Shown piece after piece: positions 30,603 through 37,688 of a DNA stretch of 41,096 bases. The translations under genes and the position numbers were made by a program. Source of the DNA: a virus; the IMG/VR virus record IMGVR_UViG_3300045976_000128, positions 1 through 41,096 of that record; one strand, 5' to 3'. Every line of letters begins with the position of its first letter. The stretch's first letter is position 1. The notes under the pieces were generated by a model that did not search any database, had not been told where the DNA came from, and saw nothing but the letters and a program-made list of their open reading frames with translations.

Positions 30603-30928
30603 CAGAAGATGCGGTCGAACGCCTGGTCTTCGGCGCCCTCCGGTAGACGACGCCGCAGCAGGTCCGCTCGGTACCGGCGGCGCAGGCCTTCGGTCAGTAG
30701 CCAGCCAGCGATCCGCGCTCGGAGCCGGTCGCGCCAGCCGAAGGCGTCGTTGCCTTCCATGACCCACCGATCCATCTGCTGGCGGTTTTGCCGAATGCAG
30801 AAGGCGAGCCGCAGCCGGTCGCTGAGGCCGAGGAATGAGGCTTCAGGGCTGCGCGGCGCTGGCTGCACGATGGCGGGGATGCTGCGGACCTCGAGGCCCG
30901 GCGGCAGCTTCCGGCGGCGCAGCCTCAT
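30602..30928 (-). CDS. Hypothetical basic protein
   Basis: 108 aa, rich in Arg (MRLRRRKLPPGLEVRSIP). It contains a helical segment with tryptophans (QMDRWVMEGNDAFGWRDRLRARIAGWLLTEG). No family recognised. Confidence 0.62.
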   Translation of the reverse strand: MRLRRRKLPPGLEVRSIPAIVQPAPRSPEASFLGLSDRLRLAFCIRQNRQQMDRWVMEGNDAFGWRDRLRARIAGWLLTEGLRRRYRADLLRRRLPEGAEDQAFDRIF

Positions 30929-31062
30929 CGTCCCTCCCTGATCGACCGCAGCCGCTCGCGGCGGTCCTTCGGCGTCTCGGCGTTGCGTTCGCCCGCCGCA
31001 GCTTGGCTCTTCACCTTGGAATGGTGCTGCCGCTGCTTGCGAGCCAGGTCCGGGCGTTTCAT
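30925..31062 (-). CDS. 45-aa basic protein
   Basis: MKRPDLARKQRQHHSKVKSQ and onward; strongly basic and probably disordered or helical when bound to nucleic acid. It has ATGA overlaps at both ends. Family unknown. Confidence 0.55.
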   Translation of the reverse strand: MKRPDLARKQRQHHSKVKSQAAAGERNAETPKDRRERLRSIREGR

Positions 31063-31274
31063 GGGTTCCCCCGTCGCCGGCAGCTGGCGCAGAGTCGCAG
31101 CGCCGGTTCGTCGCCAGCGCTCAGGATGCGAGCGCGGACCTTTCGACCGCAGGCGGTCGGGAAGACGCCCCTGTCGCCGGGACTCGGCTGCGGGCTGTCC
31201 GGCCGGTAGTTGCCAGCGTGAAGGTGCAGTCGCTTCGCTCGAGGATCGGCCGGTTCGATGTACTGATCGGCCAT
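31059..31274 (-). CDS. Small cysteine-containing protein
   Basis: 71 aa (TGATG start overlap). It has HLHAGNYRPDSP, TACGRKVRAR and a C-terminal LCASCRRRG: three cysteines and histidines suitable for a zinc site. Unknown function. Confidence 0.6.
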   Translation of the reverse strand: MADQYIEPADPRAKRLHLHAGNYRPDSPQPSPGDRGVFPTACGRKVRARILSAGDEPALRLCASCRRRGNP

Positions 31275-31639
31275 CAGTCCGCCCCCGGCAGGTCGGCGAC
31301 GATCTCTTCGCGCTCCGCTTCCTTCGCCACGTCGCCGCCGATCCGGGTCGTGGCAGCGACCGTGGCGCGGCGCTTCTCGGCGGCGTCGAGGTCGGCGACG
31401 AGGGCTTTGTGGACATCGGCCATATGCGAGACGACGCTCGCCAGGTAGCGGCGGCGCAGAAGGCGCCACCAAGGCGTCTGCTGCTCTTCGCTGATCGCCC
31501 ACCGTGCGACGGCGCGGGCTTCGTCGGCCATCTTGCGGACCTGCTCCCAATCGGTCATCAGGTCGGAGACGAAGCCGGAGACGTCCATCGGCCGCTCCCG
31601 GCCGCCGCCCCAGCTGTAGGCGGTGCCGTCAGCAGCCAT
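31274..31639 (-). CDS. Hypothetical helical protein
   Basis: 121 aa. DLMTDWEQVRKMADEARAVARWAISEE and VVSHMADVHKALVADLDAAEKRRATV predict long helices. Its start overlaps the previous gene by 11 bases. No family recognised. Confidence 0.62.
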   Translation of the reverse strand: MAADGTAYSWGGGRERPMDVSGFVSDLMTDWEQVRKMADEARAVARWAISEEQQTPWWRLLRRRYLASVVSHMADVHKALVADLDAAEKRRATVAATTRIGGDVAKEAEREEIVADLPGAD

Positions 31640-31859
31640 CGTCGAACGCCCTCCCCATCAGCCGCCCGGCGTGGCCGCGCTCCGAGGCCTGCTTGACCGC
31701 CGCCCGCAACGCCTCGTTGCCGCGCTCGGTGAGATCGACCTCGACCTCCGCGTCGACCTCGCCGAGAATCTGCGCGGTGCGGCGCAGCTGCTTGTTCGAC
31801 GGGTCGTCGGCGTCGTAGACCGTCACGGCGACCGCGTAGGCGAATCGCTTCTCGGCCAT
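31629..31859 (-). CDS. Hypothetical protein
   Basis: 76 aa. Beta strands at the N-terminus (RFAYAVAVTVYDADD) are followed by a helix. Its end overlaps the next gene. Unknown function. Confidence 0.6.
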   Translation of the reverse strand: MAEKRFAYAVAVTVYDADDPSNKQLRRTAQILGEVDAEVEVDLTERGNEALRAAVKQASERGHAGRLMGRAFDDGC

Positions 31860-31863
31860 CGAC

Positions 31864-32241
31864 CTACGCCTCGACGAAGATGCCGGACTCGGCGATCAGC
31901 TGGCCGATCCGCGTCGGCGACGCGCCGTTCTCGGCCTCGTCCCTGATCCTCGCGAGCAGCTGCTTCTCGGCCGACGAGCCGACCGGCGTGACGCCGCCCG
32001 AGCCTTTGACCTGATCGTGCGCCAGGCGGAAGCGCTCGAGGCCCGCGATCATCCCGACCGCGACGTTGCACCATTGCGTCGCCACGTTGGCGGTGCTGGC
32101 GGCGAGCTCGGCTGACTGCGACGGATCAGCTGGCGCGGCTTCGCCCATCGCCTCGACGTTCGACGCGGCCTCGGCGATGGCGGCCCGCAGCTGCTCTTCG
32201 ACCTGATCGGGCGTCCGGCCCGTTGACCCCTCGGTACTCAC
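31864..32241 (-). CDS. Hypothetical helical protein
   Basis: 125 aa, GTG start in a GTGA overlap with the terminase small subunit and preceded by a perfect start-associated element. Alanine-rich and helical (LRAAIAEAASNVEAMGEAAPA), ending with SPTRIGQLIAESGIFVEA. No family recognised. Confidence 0.65.
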   Translation of the reverse strand: MSTEGSTGRTPDQVEEQLRAAIAEAASNVEAMGEAAPADPSQSAELAASTANVATQWCNVAVGMIAGLERFRLAHDQVKGSGGVTPVGSSAEKQLLARIRDEAENGASPTRIGQLIAESGIFVEA

Positions 32242-32756
32242 GGTGACTCCTCTCCGTTGTCGACGCCGGCCAACCTATCGTCAAGCTCGTCGTCGGACAT
32301 CTGTGCGGCGCGTTCCTTCTCCGCGCCCACGTCGATCTTGCCGGAGAGGTCGGCGGCAATACGCGGCCCGAACTCGCGGCGGCGCAGTCGCTCGAGCAGC
32401 CAGGTAATCGCCTTCGTGTCGCCCGACTCGGCCCGCTGTTTCAGCAGCGCGAGGTTCACGACGACCGCTTGCCCGTCCGCAGCCTCCATCTGCTCTAGAA
32501 ACTCGACGTAGACCCGCTCGCCCGCCGGCACGTCCTCGAGCGTCTGCCCTTCTTCGTAGTCGGGCCGATGCTCTCTCCCTCGCGCCGTCCAGTTGTGCAG
32601 GGTCGCGGGGCTGATCCCTGCCGAGGCGGCGCAGTCGCGGAGAGGGGCGCCGAGGCGACGAGCGCGGACGCAGGCCTCTCCGACCGTGACCTCCTCCTCT
32701 TTGCCGTCGAGGCCTTCGACCTTGATCTTGCGCTCGATGTCGCGGGGTCGAGCCAT
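32238..32756 (-). CDS. Terminase small subunit
   Basis: 172 aa. RLGAPLRDCAASAGISPATLHNWTARGREHRP is a helix-turn-helix DNA-binding domain. It is followed by YVEFLEQMEAADGQAVVVNLALLKQRAESGDTKAITWLLERLRRREFGPR, the usual TerS central helix pattern with A-x-x-G-D-x-x-A-x-x-W-x-L-E-R. It would recognise the packaging site. About 3 kb of tiny genes separate it from the large subunit, which is unusual. Confidence 0.82.
   Translation of the reverse strand: MARPRDIERKIKVEGLDGKEEEVTVGEACVRARRLGAPLRDCAASAGISPATLHNWTARGREHRPDYEEGQTLEDVPAGERVYVEFLEQMEAADGQAVVVNLALLKQRAESGDTKAITWLLERLRRREFGPRIAADLSGKIDVGAEKERAAQMSDDELDDRLAGVDNGEESP
32245..32254 (-). promoter_or_regulatory. Start-associated RBS element (gene 31864-32241)
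   Basis: Minus strand reads AACGGAGAGGAGTCACC before GTG. It lies inside the end of the terminase small subunit gene. Confidence 0.75.
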
Positions 32757-32944
32757 CAGGGCGCCTCGCAGGTCGGGATCGGCCGCCAGAGGGCGCCGGG
32801 ATGCTCGCGGCGCACCGGGTAGACCTTCGACGTCACTCGGTAGGCGAGGACGTTCTCGGTCGTCTCGACCTGCTGGAAGCTCGGCGCCTCGACCGCCATG
32901 CCGAAGGTCGGCGTCAACTCGTAGATCGTGGTCGGAAGCTCCAT
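32756..32944 (-). CDS. Hypothetical protein
   Basis: 62 aa, coupled to the terminase small subunit by TGATG. Beta-rich (MELPTTIYELTPTFGMAVEA, later ENVLAYRVTSKVYPVRR). Unknown function. Confidence 0.6.
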   Translation of the reverse strand: MELPTTIYELTPTFGMAVEAPSFQQVETTENVLAYRVTSKVYPVRREHPGALWRPIPTCEAP

Positions 32945-32959
32945 CGGTGCCTCGGAAGC

Positions 32960-34057
32960 CTAGAGGCCGAGCAGGTTGCCGAGGATCGCCTCGGCGAGCT
33001 TCGGCGGGACGGCGTTGCCGACCTGCTCGAATTGCTTGCTCCGCGACCCGCCGAAGGGGTAGTCCGGCGGGAACGTCTGAAGTGCTGCTGCCTCATGGAG
33101 TTCGATAGGAACGGCGTTGGGTCCGGCCCTCGGGCATTCGGCTTGCTCGTCATCCCAAACCGCGACGCCGGAGGCCAGCCCCGATGCGAGCAGGGTTGGC
33201 GCGGGCTCGTTGATCGAACGCACCGAGGCGCCGTTTTGGCGCGGGTTGTAGACGGTCCCTCGCGGAATTCGCGTCCAGCTTCGCGCCTTTTCGCCGATGG
33301 TGAAGGAAGGCTCGCTCGCCGGCCTCCGGTCGCGCTCCCGGTAGCCCTCGCCGCCCTTGTCGTCGACGCGGGGGAAGCCGACCTCGTCGTCGGGATTCCA
33401 GCCGAGCGTTTCGGCCATGCTGACCCACGGCAAGACCTCGCCCTCCAACGTCACTTCGTGACGCTGCGGCTCGCCCCGGACATACCGCTGATGCGTAGGC
33501 GGCGGCGGGTCGACGGCGCTGTCGCAAGAGGCGACGAGGATCGCCCTCTCGCGAGTCTGCGGGACGCCGTAGCGCTCGGCCTCGACGACGCCCGTCCAGA
33601 CCGACCAGCCGAGCGGGCGCAGAAGCTCGGCGCAGAACTGCCAGAACTCGAGGACATCGGGAACCTGCTCCCATGCGAGGTAGGTCGGCTGAAGCGCGAG
33701 CGCCCAGCGCAGCGGCTCGACGACGAGCTCAGAGCGCGTGTCGCGCCAGGAAAGCTCCCACGGTTCCCCGGCGGCCACGGCGCGGGCAGCCTGCCAGACG
33801 AGCGGCATATCGGCGATGCCGTCCCGCTTCCCGGCGCGGCTGAAGGTCGGACACGGCGGCGAGGCGATCAGCAGGTCGCAGGGCGCGAACTCGAGCGGGT
33901 CGAGCGCGGCGATGTCGGCCTTGCGGGTCCGCAGCCCGGCGGCCTCGCGGGTGCGGCAGGCCGCATCGTCGATCTCGAAGCCGAGCGGGTCGAGGCCGAG
34001 GGACCGGGCGGCGACATCCCAGCCGCCCGGTCCTGCGAAGAGGTCGACGACCTCCAT
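32960..34057 (-). CDS. DNA (cytosine-5) methyltransferase
   Basis: 365 aa. Motif I is DLFAGPGGW at 5-13 (SAM binding). Motif IV is SPPCPTFSRAG with catalytic C69. Motif VI is EQV at 130-132 in place of the usual ENV. Motif VIII is QTRER at 167-171. A variable target-recognition region spans about 185-300, and motif X is QVGNAVPPKLAEAI near the end. All main motifs are in canonical order, so the enzyme is probably active. It would protect phage DNA from host restriction. No cognate restriction gene is nearby, so it is an orphan methyltransferase. Confidence 0.93.
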   Translation of the reverse strand: MEVVDLFAGPGGWDVAARSLGLDPLGFEIDDAACRTREAAGLRTRKADIAALDPLEFAPCDLLIASPPCPTFSRAGKRDGIADMPLVWQAARAVAAGEPWELSWRDTRSELVVEPLRWALALQPTYLAWEQVPDVLEFWQFCAELLRPLGWSVWTGVVEAERYGVPQTRERAILVASCDSAVDPPPPTHQRYVRGEPQRHEVTLEGEVLPWVSMAETLGWNPDDEVGFPRVDDKGGEGYRERDRRPASEPSFTIGEKARSWTRIPRGTVYNPRQNGASVRSINEPAPTLLASGLASGVAVWDDEQAECPRAGPNAVPIELHEAAALQTFPPDYPFGGSRSKQFEQVGNAVPPKLAEAILGNLLGL

Positions 34058-34060
34058 CGA

Positions 34061-34531
34061 CTACTGCTCGTCGACCTTCGGCCGCTCGGCCTCGGCCTGC
34101 TGAGCGATGATCGCCTCGTTCACCGTGATCGCGTAGTTGAGGCGCTGCTCGGCCTCGACGTATGCCTTGGCGAAGCGCTCGGCGTTCTCGTCGGTCGCGT
34201 GGGCGAGGTTCTGCTCGGCGACGTTCATCGAGCGGTAGGCCTGCGCCAGGTCGAGCGCCGCCTGTTTCGGCGACGGCATCGGGTCGGGAAGCTCCGGCCC
34301 GATCTGCGCCTCGAGGACGGTCGGCTCGATGGGATGCTCGGCCGAGACGGCGACGGCGCCGGCCAGCTTGACGGCGTCCATGCCCGCCTCGGCGTCGCCC
34401 TCGTTCTCGTAGCCCTCGCCGCTGTCGGCGAGGATGTTGCCGTTGTGCGGGCTGACGTAGCGCCAGCGCCACTCCCCGGCCTCGTCCTTGTAGGTCGACC
34501 AGCCGGGTTGCAGCTGCGTCTCGTCGGTCAC
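34061..34531 (-). CDS. DUF1508/YegP-like protein
   Basis: 156 aa, GTG start after a perfect start-associated element. Residues 8-55, GWSTYKDEAGEWRWRYVSPHNGNILADSGEGYENEGDAEAGMDAVK, closely follow the DUF1508 (YegP) pattern: F-x-x-Y-x-D-x-x-G-x-[WY]-R-W-R-x-x-x-x-N-G-x-I-x-A-x-S-G-E-G-Y. A helical C-terminal half follows. The biochemical role of this domain is not known. Confidence 0.8.
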   Translation of the reverse strand: MTDETQLQPGWSTYKDEAGEWRWRYVSPHNGNILADSGEGYENEGDAEAGMDAVKLAGAVAVSAEHPIEPTVLEAQIGPELPDPMPSPKQAALDLAQAYRSMNVAEQNLAHATDENAERFAKAYVEAEQRLNYAITVNEAIIAQQAEAERPKVDEQ

Positions 34532-34689
34532 TTTGACTCCTCTCGTTTGGGTTGATCGGCGTCGCCCGGCTTGACGCAGCCGGGGCAGACGGCCTTCTGT
34601 TGTCCGTCCTCGACGATGGGGACGAAGTTGTCGGGCAGGTCGCCGCCGCAGCGCGGGCAGCGCGGCGAGCTCTGCGGCGGGAAGCGCAT
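34528..34689 (-). CDS. 53-aa zinc-ribbon protein
   Basis: CPRCGGDLPDN and CPGCVKPGD provide two C-x-x-C knuckles 21 residues apart, a classic zinc ribbon. The start ATG overlaps the previous stop (TGATG) and the stop overlaps the next GTG (GTGA). Its last codons (KREESK) are encoded by the start-associated element of the following gene. Confidence 0.72.
   Translation of the reverse strand: MRFPPQSSPRCPRCGGDLPDNFVPIVEDGQQKAVCPGCVKPGDADQPKREESK
34535..34544 (-). promoter_or_regulatory. Start-associated RBS element (gene 34061-34531)
   Basis: Minus strand reads CCAAACGAGAGGAGTCAAA before GTG, inside the coding end of the zinc-ribbon gene. Confidence 0.75.
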
Positions 34690-34934
34690 CAGTTCTGAGA
34701 CGGGTCGCCCGGCGGCCGGAGAACCTGCGCGGCCTCCTCGGCGCTCGGCGTGACGATCCGCTTCTCGGTGAATTCGTCCGCGACCCGCTTCGCTGCCTCA
34801 TCGGTGCAGGGGAAGACCAGCACTTCGGTCGGGGTGTGGACGACGAGGTTGCGAATCGGGTCGCCGCCCTCGGGGTTGGGGATCGTGTCGACCGCCATCT
34901 TGAAGGCGGTATACGTGACCTGTTTCTGCGCCAT
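34689..34934 (-). CDS. Hypothetical protein
   Basis: 81 aa, ATG after a perfect start-associated element. Alternating strands and one helix (VTYTAFKMAVDTIPN, NLVVHTPTEVLVFPCTDEAAKRVADEF). It is the first gene after the replication module, downstream of the hairpin at 34957-34988. Unknown function. Confidence 0.68.
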   Translation of the reverse strand: MAQKQVTYTAFKMAVDTIPNPEGGDPIRNLVVHTPTEVLVFPCTDEAAKRVADEFTEKRIVTPSAEEAAQVLRPPGDPSQN

Positions 34935-34937
34935 CGT

Positions 34938-34947
34938 GACTCCTCTC
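34938..34947 (-). promoter_or_regulatory. Start-associated RBS element (gene 34689-34934)
   Basis: Minus strand reads AAATCGAGAGGAGTCACG before ATG. CGAGAGGAGTCAC is identical over 13 bases to the sequence complementary to the terminator loop. Confidence 0.8.
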
Positions 34948-34956
34948 GATTTAGTT

Positions 34957-34988
34957 GCCGGAGGGAGACTGGCGGCGCCCCCTCCGGC
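34957..34988 (-). terminator. Hairpin between replication and accessory genes
   Basis: GCCGGAGGG and CCCTCCGGC form a perfect 9-bp stem with a 14-base loop in an 85-bp non-coding gap. Leftward transcripts read AACTAAATC after it rather than a U-tract, so it may be an attenuator or processing site rather than a full terminator. Confidence 0.45.
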
Positions 34989-35019
34989 CGCGTGGACAGT
35001 ACGCACCGCGCCTGACGAC

Positions 35020-35670
35020 TTAGGCCGCCTCCTCGTCGCCGGCAGGAAGAGCGGGCCGGGCGATCTGCGACCGCACGTCCGCGAAGACCGCCCCGGCGCT
35101 GCGGAGCTCGCGCCGCTGCCGTGGCCGCTCGAGCGCTGGCAATCCGGCCGCCTCGATGCCCTCGAAGCTGCCGCGCCGCGTGGCGACCTGGCGGAAGCCG
35201 TTCCACTTCTCGCGGAGCCGCGCCTCGCTGCTGCCGTCCTGCGGATTCAGGCCCGGCTCGATGGACGAGCCCAGGTGTTCGCGGAAGGCGACGACCATCG
35301 GGTGAGTCCGCGACAGCACGTCATCGCGAGGCCGGACCACGACGCCGATGTCGGCGCCCGTCTCCGAGGCGACAAGCTCGCCCGTGGCCTTGGCCTCCGG
35401 CGTCCGCTGAATCTCGCGCAGCTGCTCGAGGACTTCGCCCCACTCCGGCGGGTCGAGAAGAAGCTCGACGAGCCGCTTGCGGATGATGCCGGAGTGCGGG
35501 GCGAACTCGCGGCCTTCGCGGTAGAGGACGTCGACGGTGGCGGCGACTTGATCGGCGGGCAGGTCGGCGAGGTCGCGCCCCCACTCTTCGAGGGTTGCAG
35601 GCGGGAGCTCGACGCCCGGCCAACGCGCCTGAATCGTCGCTGCGATCTGTAGCCACTCTTGAACGGTCAT
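35020..35670 (-). CDS. Helicase-loader-like replication protein
   Basis: 216 aa from the ATG at 35670 (ATGA overlap with the initiator gene); an upstream in-frame extension is a shadow. LPPATLEEWGRDLADLPADQVAATVDVLYREGREFAPHSGIIRKRL follows the G40P-loader/DnaI-type N-terminal pattern, in which a W-x-x-x-L-x-D segment is followed by a F-x-P element. The C-terminal half is unrecognised. Position directly after the initiator supports loading of the host replicative helicase. No ATPase Walker motif is visible. Confidence 0.55.
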   Translation of the reverse strand: MTVQEWLQIAATIQARWPGVELPPATLEEWGRDLADLPADQVAATVDVLYREGREFAPHSGIIRKRLVELLLDPPEWGEVLEQLREIQRTPEAKATGELVASETGADIGVVVRPRDDVLSRTHPMVVAFREHLGSSIEPGLNPQDGSSEARLREKWNGFRQVATRRGSFEGIEAAGLPALERPRQRRELRSAGAVFADVRSQIARPALPAGDEEAA

Positions 35671-36470
35671 CCTTCGGCTGCCTCCCGCATAGCTTCGATG
35701 TTGCCCTGGACGCGATCCGCCTTGCCGCCCCGGCCGCCGCCGCTGCGGCCTTTCTGCTGCTGCGCCTCGAGGAAGATGCGGTCGAACTGCTCGCGGAGTT
35801 TCGGCACCGCCAAGATGTTCTTGCGCCAGAAGTCGTGCTGGTCGACCCACCGAATCGCCCGCTCGATGAGCTCAGGCGGCCGGCCGTCGATGTCGATCAG
35901 CCGGCGCATTTCGTCCCGCCAGGTCTTCGTCACCGTGTACTTCGGCGACGAGCGGTTGCCCTCCGGGTCGGTCCTGGCATTCGAGAGATCGGCCATCAGC
36001 TGACACAACCGCTCGACCTCCGGTCGGGTGATTTCTTTCCCCTTTTCTTTAGACGTAGTGCCTTTCTTTTGTGGGTCTAGATCGTTGACCGACCCGCCAG
36101 GCACGGCGTCGTCATCCATCGGTCTAGGTGCTTGACCATCGCTCGGTCTACCTTCTCGACTGTCTAGATTCTTGACTTCAAGGCGGTAGAGGAACGAGCG
36201 GCCCTGCTTCCGGCGCTGCACGTAGCCGCGCTCGAGGGCGGCGCCGACACCATCGTTGACCGACTGCCGCGACAGCCCCGTCCGCTCTTCAAGCTGCGTG
36301 AAGCTGAGCTCGTCCTCGTCCTTGTGCCAGCCGAAGGTGGCCCGGATGATCGCGAGCGTCACCTTCAACTCGGCCAGCGTGTCGATCTCGACGACGAGCA
36401 GGTCGAAGAAGGCGTTGGGCGCCTGCGTGTAGTTCGGTGCGTCGAAGGCGCGCTGAGTAGATAGACCCAT
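35667..36470 (-). CDS. Replication initiator (phage O/DnaD-like)
   Basis: 267 aa. Residues 13-100 (NYTQAPNAFFDLLVVEIDTLAELKVTLAIIRATFGWHKDEDELSFTQLEERTGLSRQSVNDGVGAALERGYVQRRKQG) match the N-terminal winged-helix domain of phage replication protein O. Residues 98-150 are a polar linker whose DNA contains the iteron array. The C-terminal part (YTVTKTWRDEMRRLID, AIRWVDQHDFWRKNILAVPKLREQFDRI) resembles DnaD-like replication domains. It would bind the iterons and recruit host helicase, as in lambda. Confidence 0.8.
   Translation of the reverse strand: MGLSTQRAFDAPNYTQAPNAFFDLLVVEIDTLAELKVTLAIIRATFGWHKDEDELSFTQLEERTGLSRQSVNDGVGAALERGYVQRRKQGRSFLYRLEVKNLDSREGRPSDGQAPRPMDDDAVPGGSVNDLDPQKKGTTSKEKGKEITRPEVERLCQLMADLSNARTDPEGNRSSPKYTVTKTWRDEMRRLIDIDGRPPELIERAIRWVDQHDFWRKNILAVPKLREQFDRIFLEAQQQKGRSGGGRGGKADRVQGNIEAMREAAEG
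36030..36177. other. Candidate replication origin: iterons and AT-rich tract
   Basis: Four direct 16-base repeats at 36075-36090, 36122-36137, 36146-36161 and 36162-36177 share GTCTAGATKCTTGACY (GTCTA invariant). A polypyrimidine tract rich in T and poor in G/C lies immediately beside them (36030-36072), in a genome with very few such stretches. An inverted TAGAC occurs at 36050-36054. The arrangement inside an O-like initiator gene copies the lambda ori layout. Confidence 0.7.
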
Positions 36471-36496
36471 AGCCGCCGTCTCCTGGCCGGTGCTGC

Positions 36497-36865
36497 CTAG
36501 CTCTCTTCGACCAGCGGCACCTTCTCGGCGTGGTCGATCTTGAGGATGTGCTTCTTCTTCGACGAGGAAACCTGCGACGTCTTCGGGTCGCGGATGTCCT
36601 TGTCGTGGACCTCGGCGATGTAGCCCTCGACGACGAGCCGGACGCGCTGGCCCTTGTCGAACTGCGTCTTCCCCATCTGAAGCTCGCCGCCCTGCAAGCG
36701 GATCGTCGCTTCGTCCGGCTTGCGACCGCCGACCCGGCTGCTCAGGTCGTTGTCGCCTTGGATCGACAGCTGCACGACCTCGTCGGTGCGGCCCTCGGCG
36801 CCGTTGTCGCCGGGCAAGTCCTCGTCCGGCGCCTTGCCCGTGTGCTGCTTCGTCGCAGCCTCCAT
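36497..36865 (-). CDS. First gene of the replication operon, conserved-type hypothetical
   Basis: 122 aa with a strong ribosome-binding site (TAGGAGGTACGCAA before ATG). The acidic N-terminus is followed by EATIRLQGGELQMGKTQFDKGQRVRLVVEGYIAEVHDKDIRDPKT, a beta-rich segment that could be an OB or small-barrel fold, and a Lys-rich stretch. As the leading gene before the initiator it may be a single-strand DNA-binding accessory. That is inference from position and predicted fold only. Confidence 0.65.
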   Translation of the reverse strand: MEAATKQHTGKAPDEDLPGDNGAEGRTDEVVQLSIQGDNDLSSRVGGRKPDEATIRLQGGELQMGKTQFDKGQRVRLVVEGYIAEVHDKDIRDPKTSQVSSSKKKHILKIDHAEKVPLVEES

Positions 36866-37094
36866 TTGCGTACCTCCTACGAGTCGAATTCGACGTCCAT
36901 CTGACGACCGCTCAGGGAGCGTCGGCCCGCTTCGCAGGCACTTCGACCGGGGAACGCAGGTTCGGAATCCGACCGTGACATTCCCTAGAGTGATCCGCCA
37001 GATAGACCCATTGGCCGCAGTTGTAACGGCCGGCTCGGACGCCTCCCTCGCGGAGGCGTTCGTCTGTCCGGGGTGCTTGGCAGGGTGCCGCCGG
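36866..37094. promoter_or_regulatory. Divergent regulatory region between replication operon and rusA
   Basis: 229 bp without a gene and the longest non-coding stretch of the genome. It holds a 12-base palindrome GTCGAATTCGAC (36883-36894), a copy of the 12 bases at the initiator start (37000-37011), an 8-base half of the early operator, TGTAACGG (37022-37029), and a 10-bp stem hairpin (37037-37061). TAGAGT at 36986-36991 could be a rightward -10, but no clear -35 box is seen, so promoters are inferred from gene orientation. Confidence 0.5.
37037..37061 (+). promoter_or_regulatory. Leader hairpin before rusA
   Basis: GGACGCCTCC-CTCGC-GGAGGCGTTC forms a 10-bp stem with one G-U pair and a 5-base loop, 33 bases before the resolvase start. 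It could be an attenuator or mRNA-stability element of the single rightward transcript. Confidence 0.5.
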
Positions 37095-37688
37095 ATGGAG
37101 CGTGGCGGCGAACTCCTACGGCTGACGATCTACGGGCAGGCGGCCGGGGCGGGCTCCAAGACGGCGGAAGTCGTGACGAAGAAGGGACCGGGTCCGCGAG
37201 GCCGGGTGCCGGTGCTGAAGGACGGGCATTACATCCTCCGCTACCGCCACCAATCGAAGAAGACCGAACCTTGGATGCGGGCGGTCGCCCGCGAGGCGTC
37301 AATCGCGTGGGGCGGCGACGACCTGCTCGAGGGCGCCCTGTGGATCGACATCGTCTGCTACGAGAACCGCCCCGATGGTCACTACCGCAGCGCGGGCGGT
37401 CAGCGGGTGCTTCGGCCGGACGCCCCCGCCCATCCCAGCGTCACCACGACGCACGACTCCGGCAAGCTGCGCCGCGCCATCGAGGACGCGCTGACCGGGA
37501 TCGTCTGGACCGACGACAAGCGCGTCGTCGACGGCCACGACCGCAAGGACTACATCGAGAACATCGGCGAGTCGGAGCCGAAGGCGGTCATCCGCGTCGG
37601 CAGGATGAAGGCGCAGACGGCGGCCGAGCTCGGCGTCGTCTCGCCGCCCCCGACCGACGATCAGCTGAGCCTCAGTCCGGCCAGCTGA
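37095..37688 (+). CDS. rusA: RusA-like Holliday junction resolvase
   Basis: 197 aa from the ATG at 37095; the frame stays open further upstream with a CPGC segment but has no ribosome-binding site there. LRLTIYGQAAGAGSK, KTEPWMRAVAREASIAWGG, HDSGKLRRAIEDALTGIVWTDDKRVV and a final KAVIRVG strand follow the RusA family. D121 precedes the G-K-L, and D140/D141 form the T-D-D site; the usual D-x-D-N is reduced to H-D-S. It would cut branched DNA made during recombination or packaging. It is the only gene on the plus strand, and its end overlaps the convergent gene by 17 bases. Confidence 0.87.
   Translation: MERGGELLRLTIYGQAAGAGSKTAEVVTKKGPGPRGRVPVLKDGHYILRYRHQSKKTEPWMRAVAREASIAWGGDDLLEGALWIDIVCYENRPDGHYRSAGGQRVLRPDAPAHPSVTTTHDSGKLRRAIEDALTGIVWTDDKRVVDGHDRKDYIENIGESEPKAVIRVGRMKAQTAAELGVVSPPPTDDQLSLSPAS

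Noticed and set aside
36963-36974. GGTTCGGAATCC, resembling a tRNA T-arm
   Set aside because: It has one extra base in the loop and no flanking acceptor or anticodon stem, so no tRNA is called.
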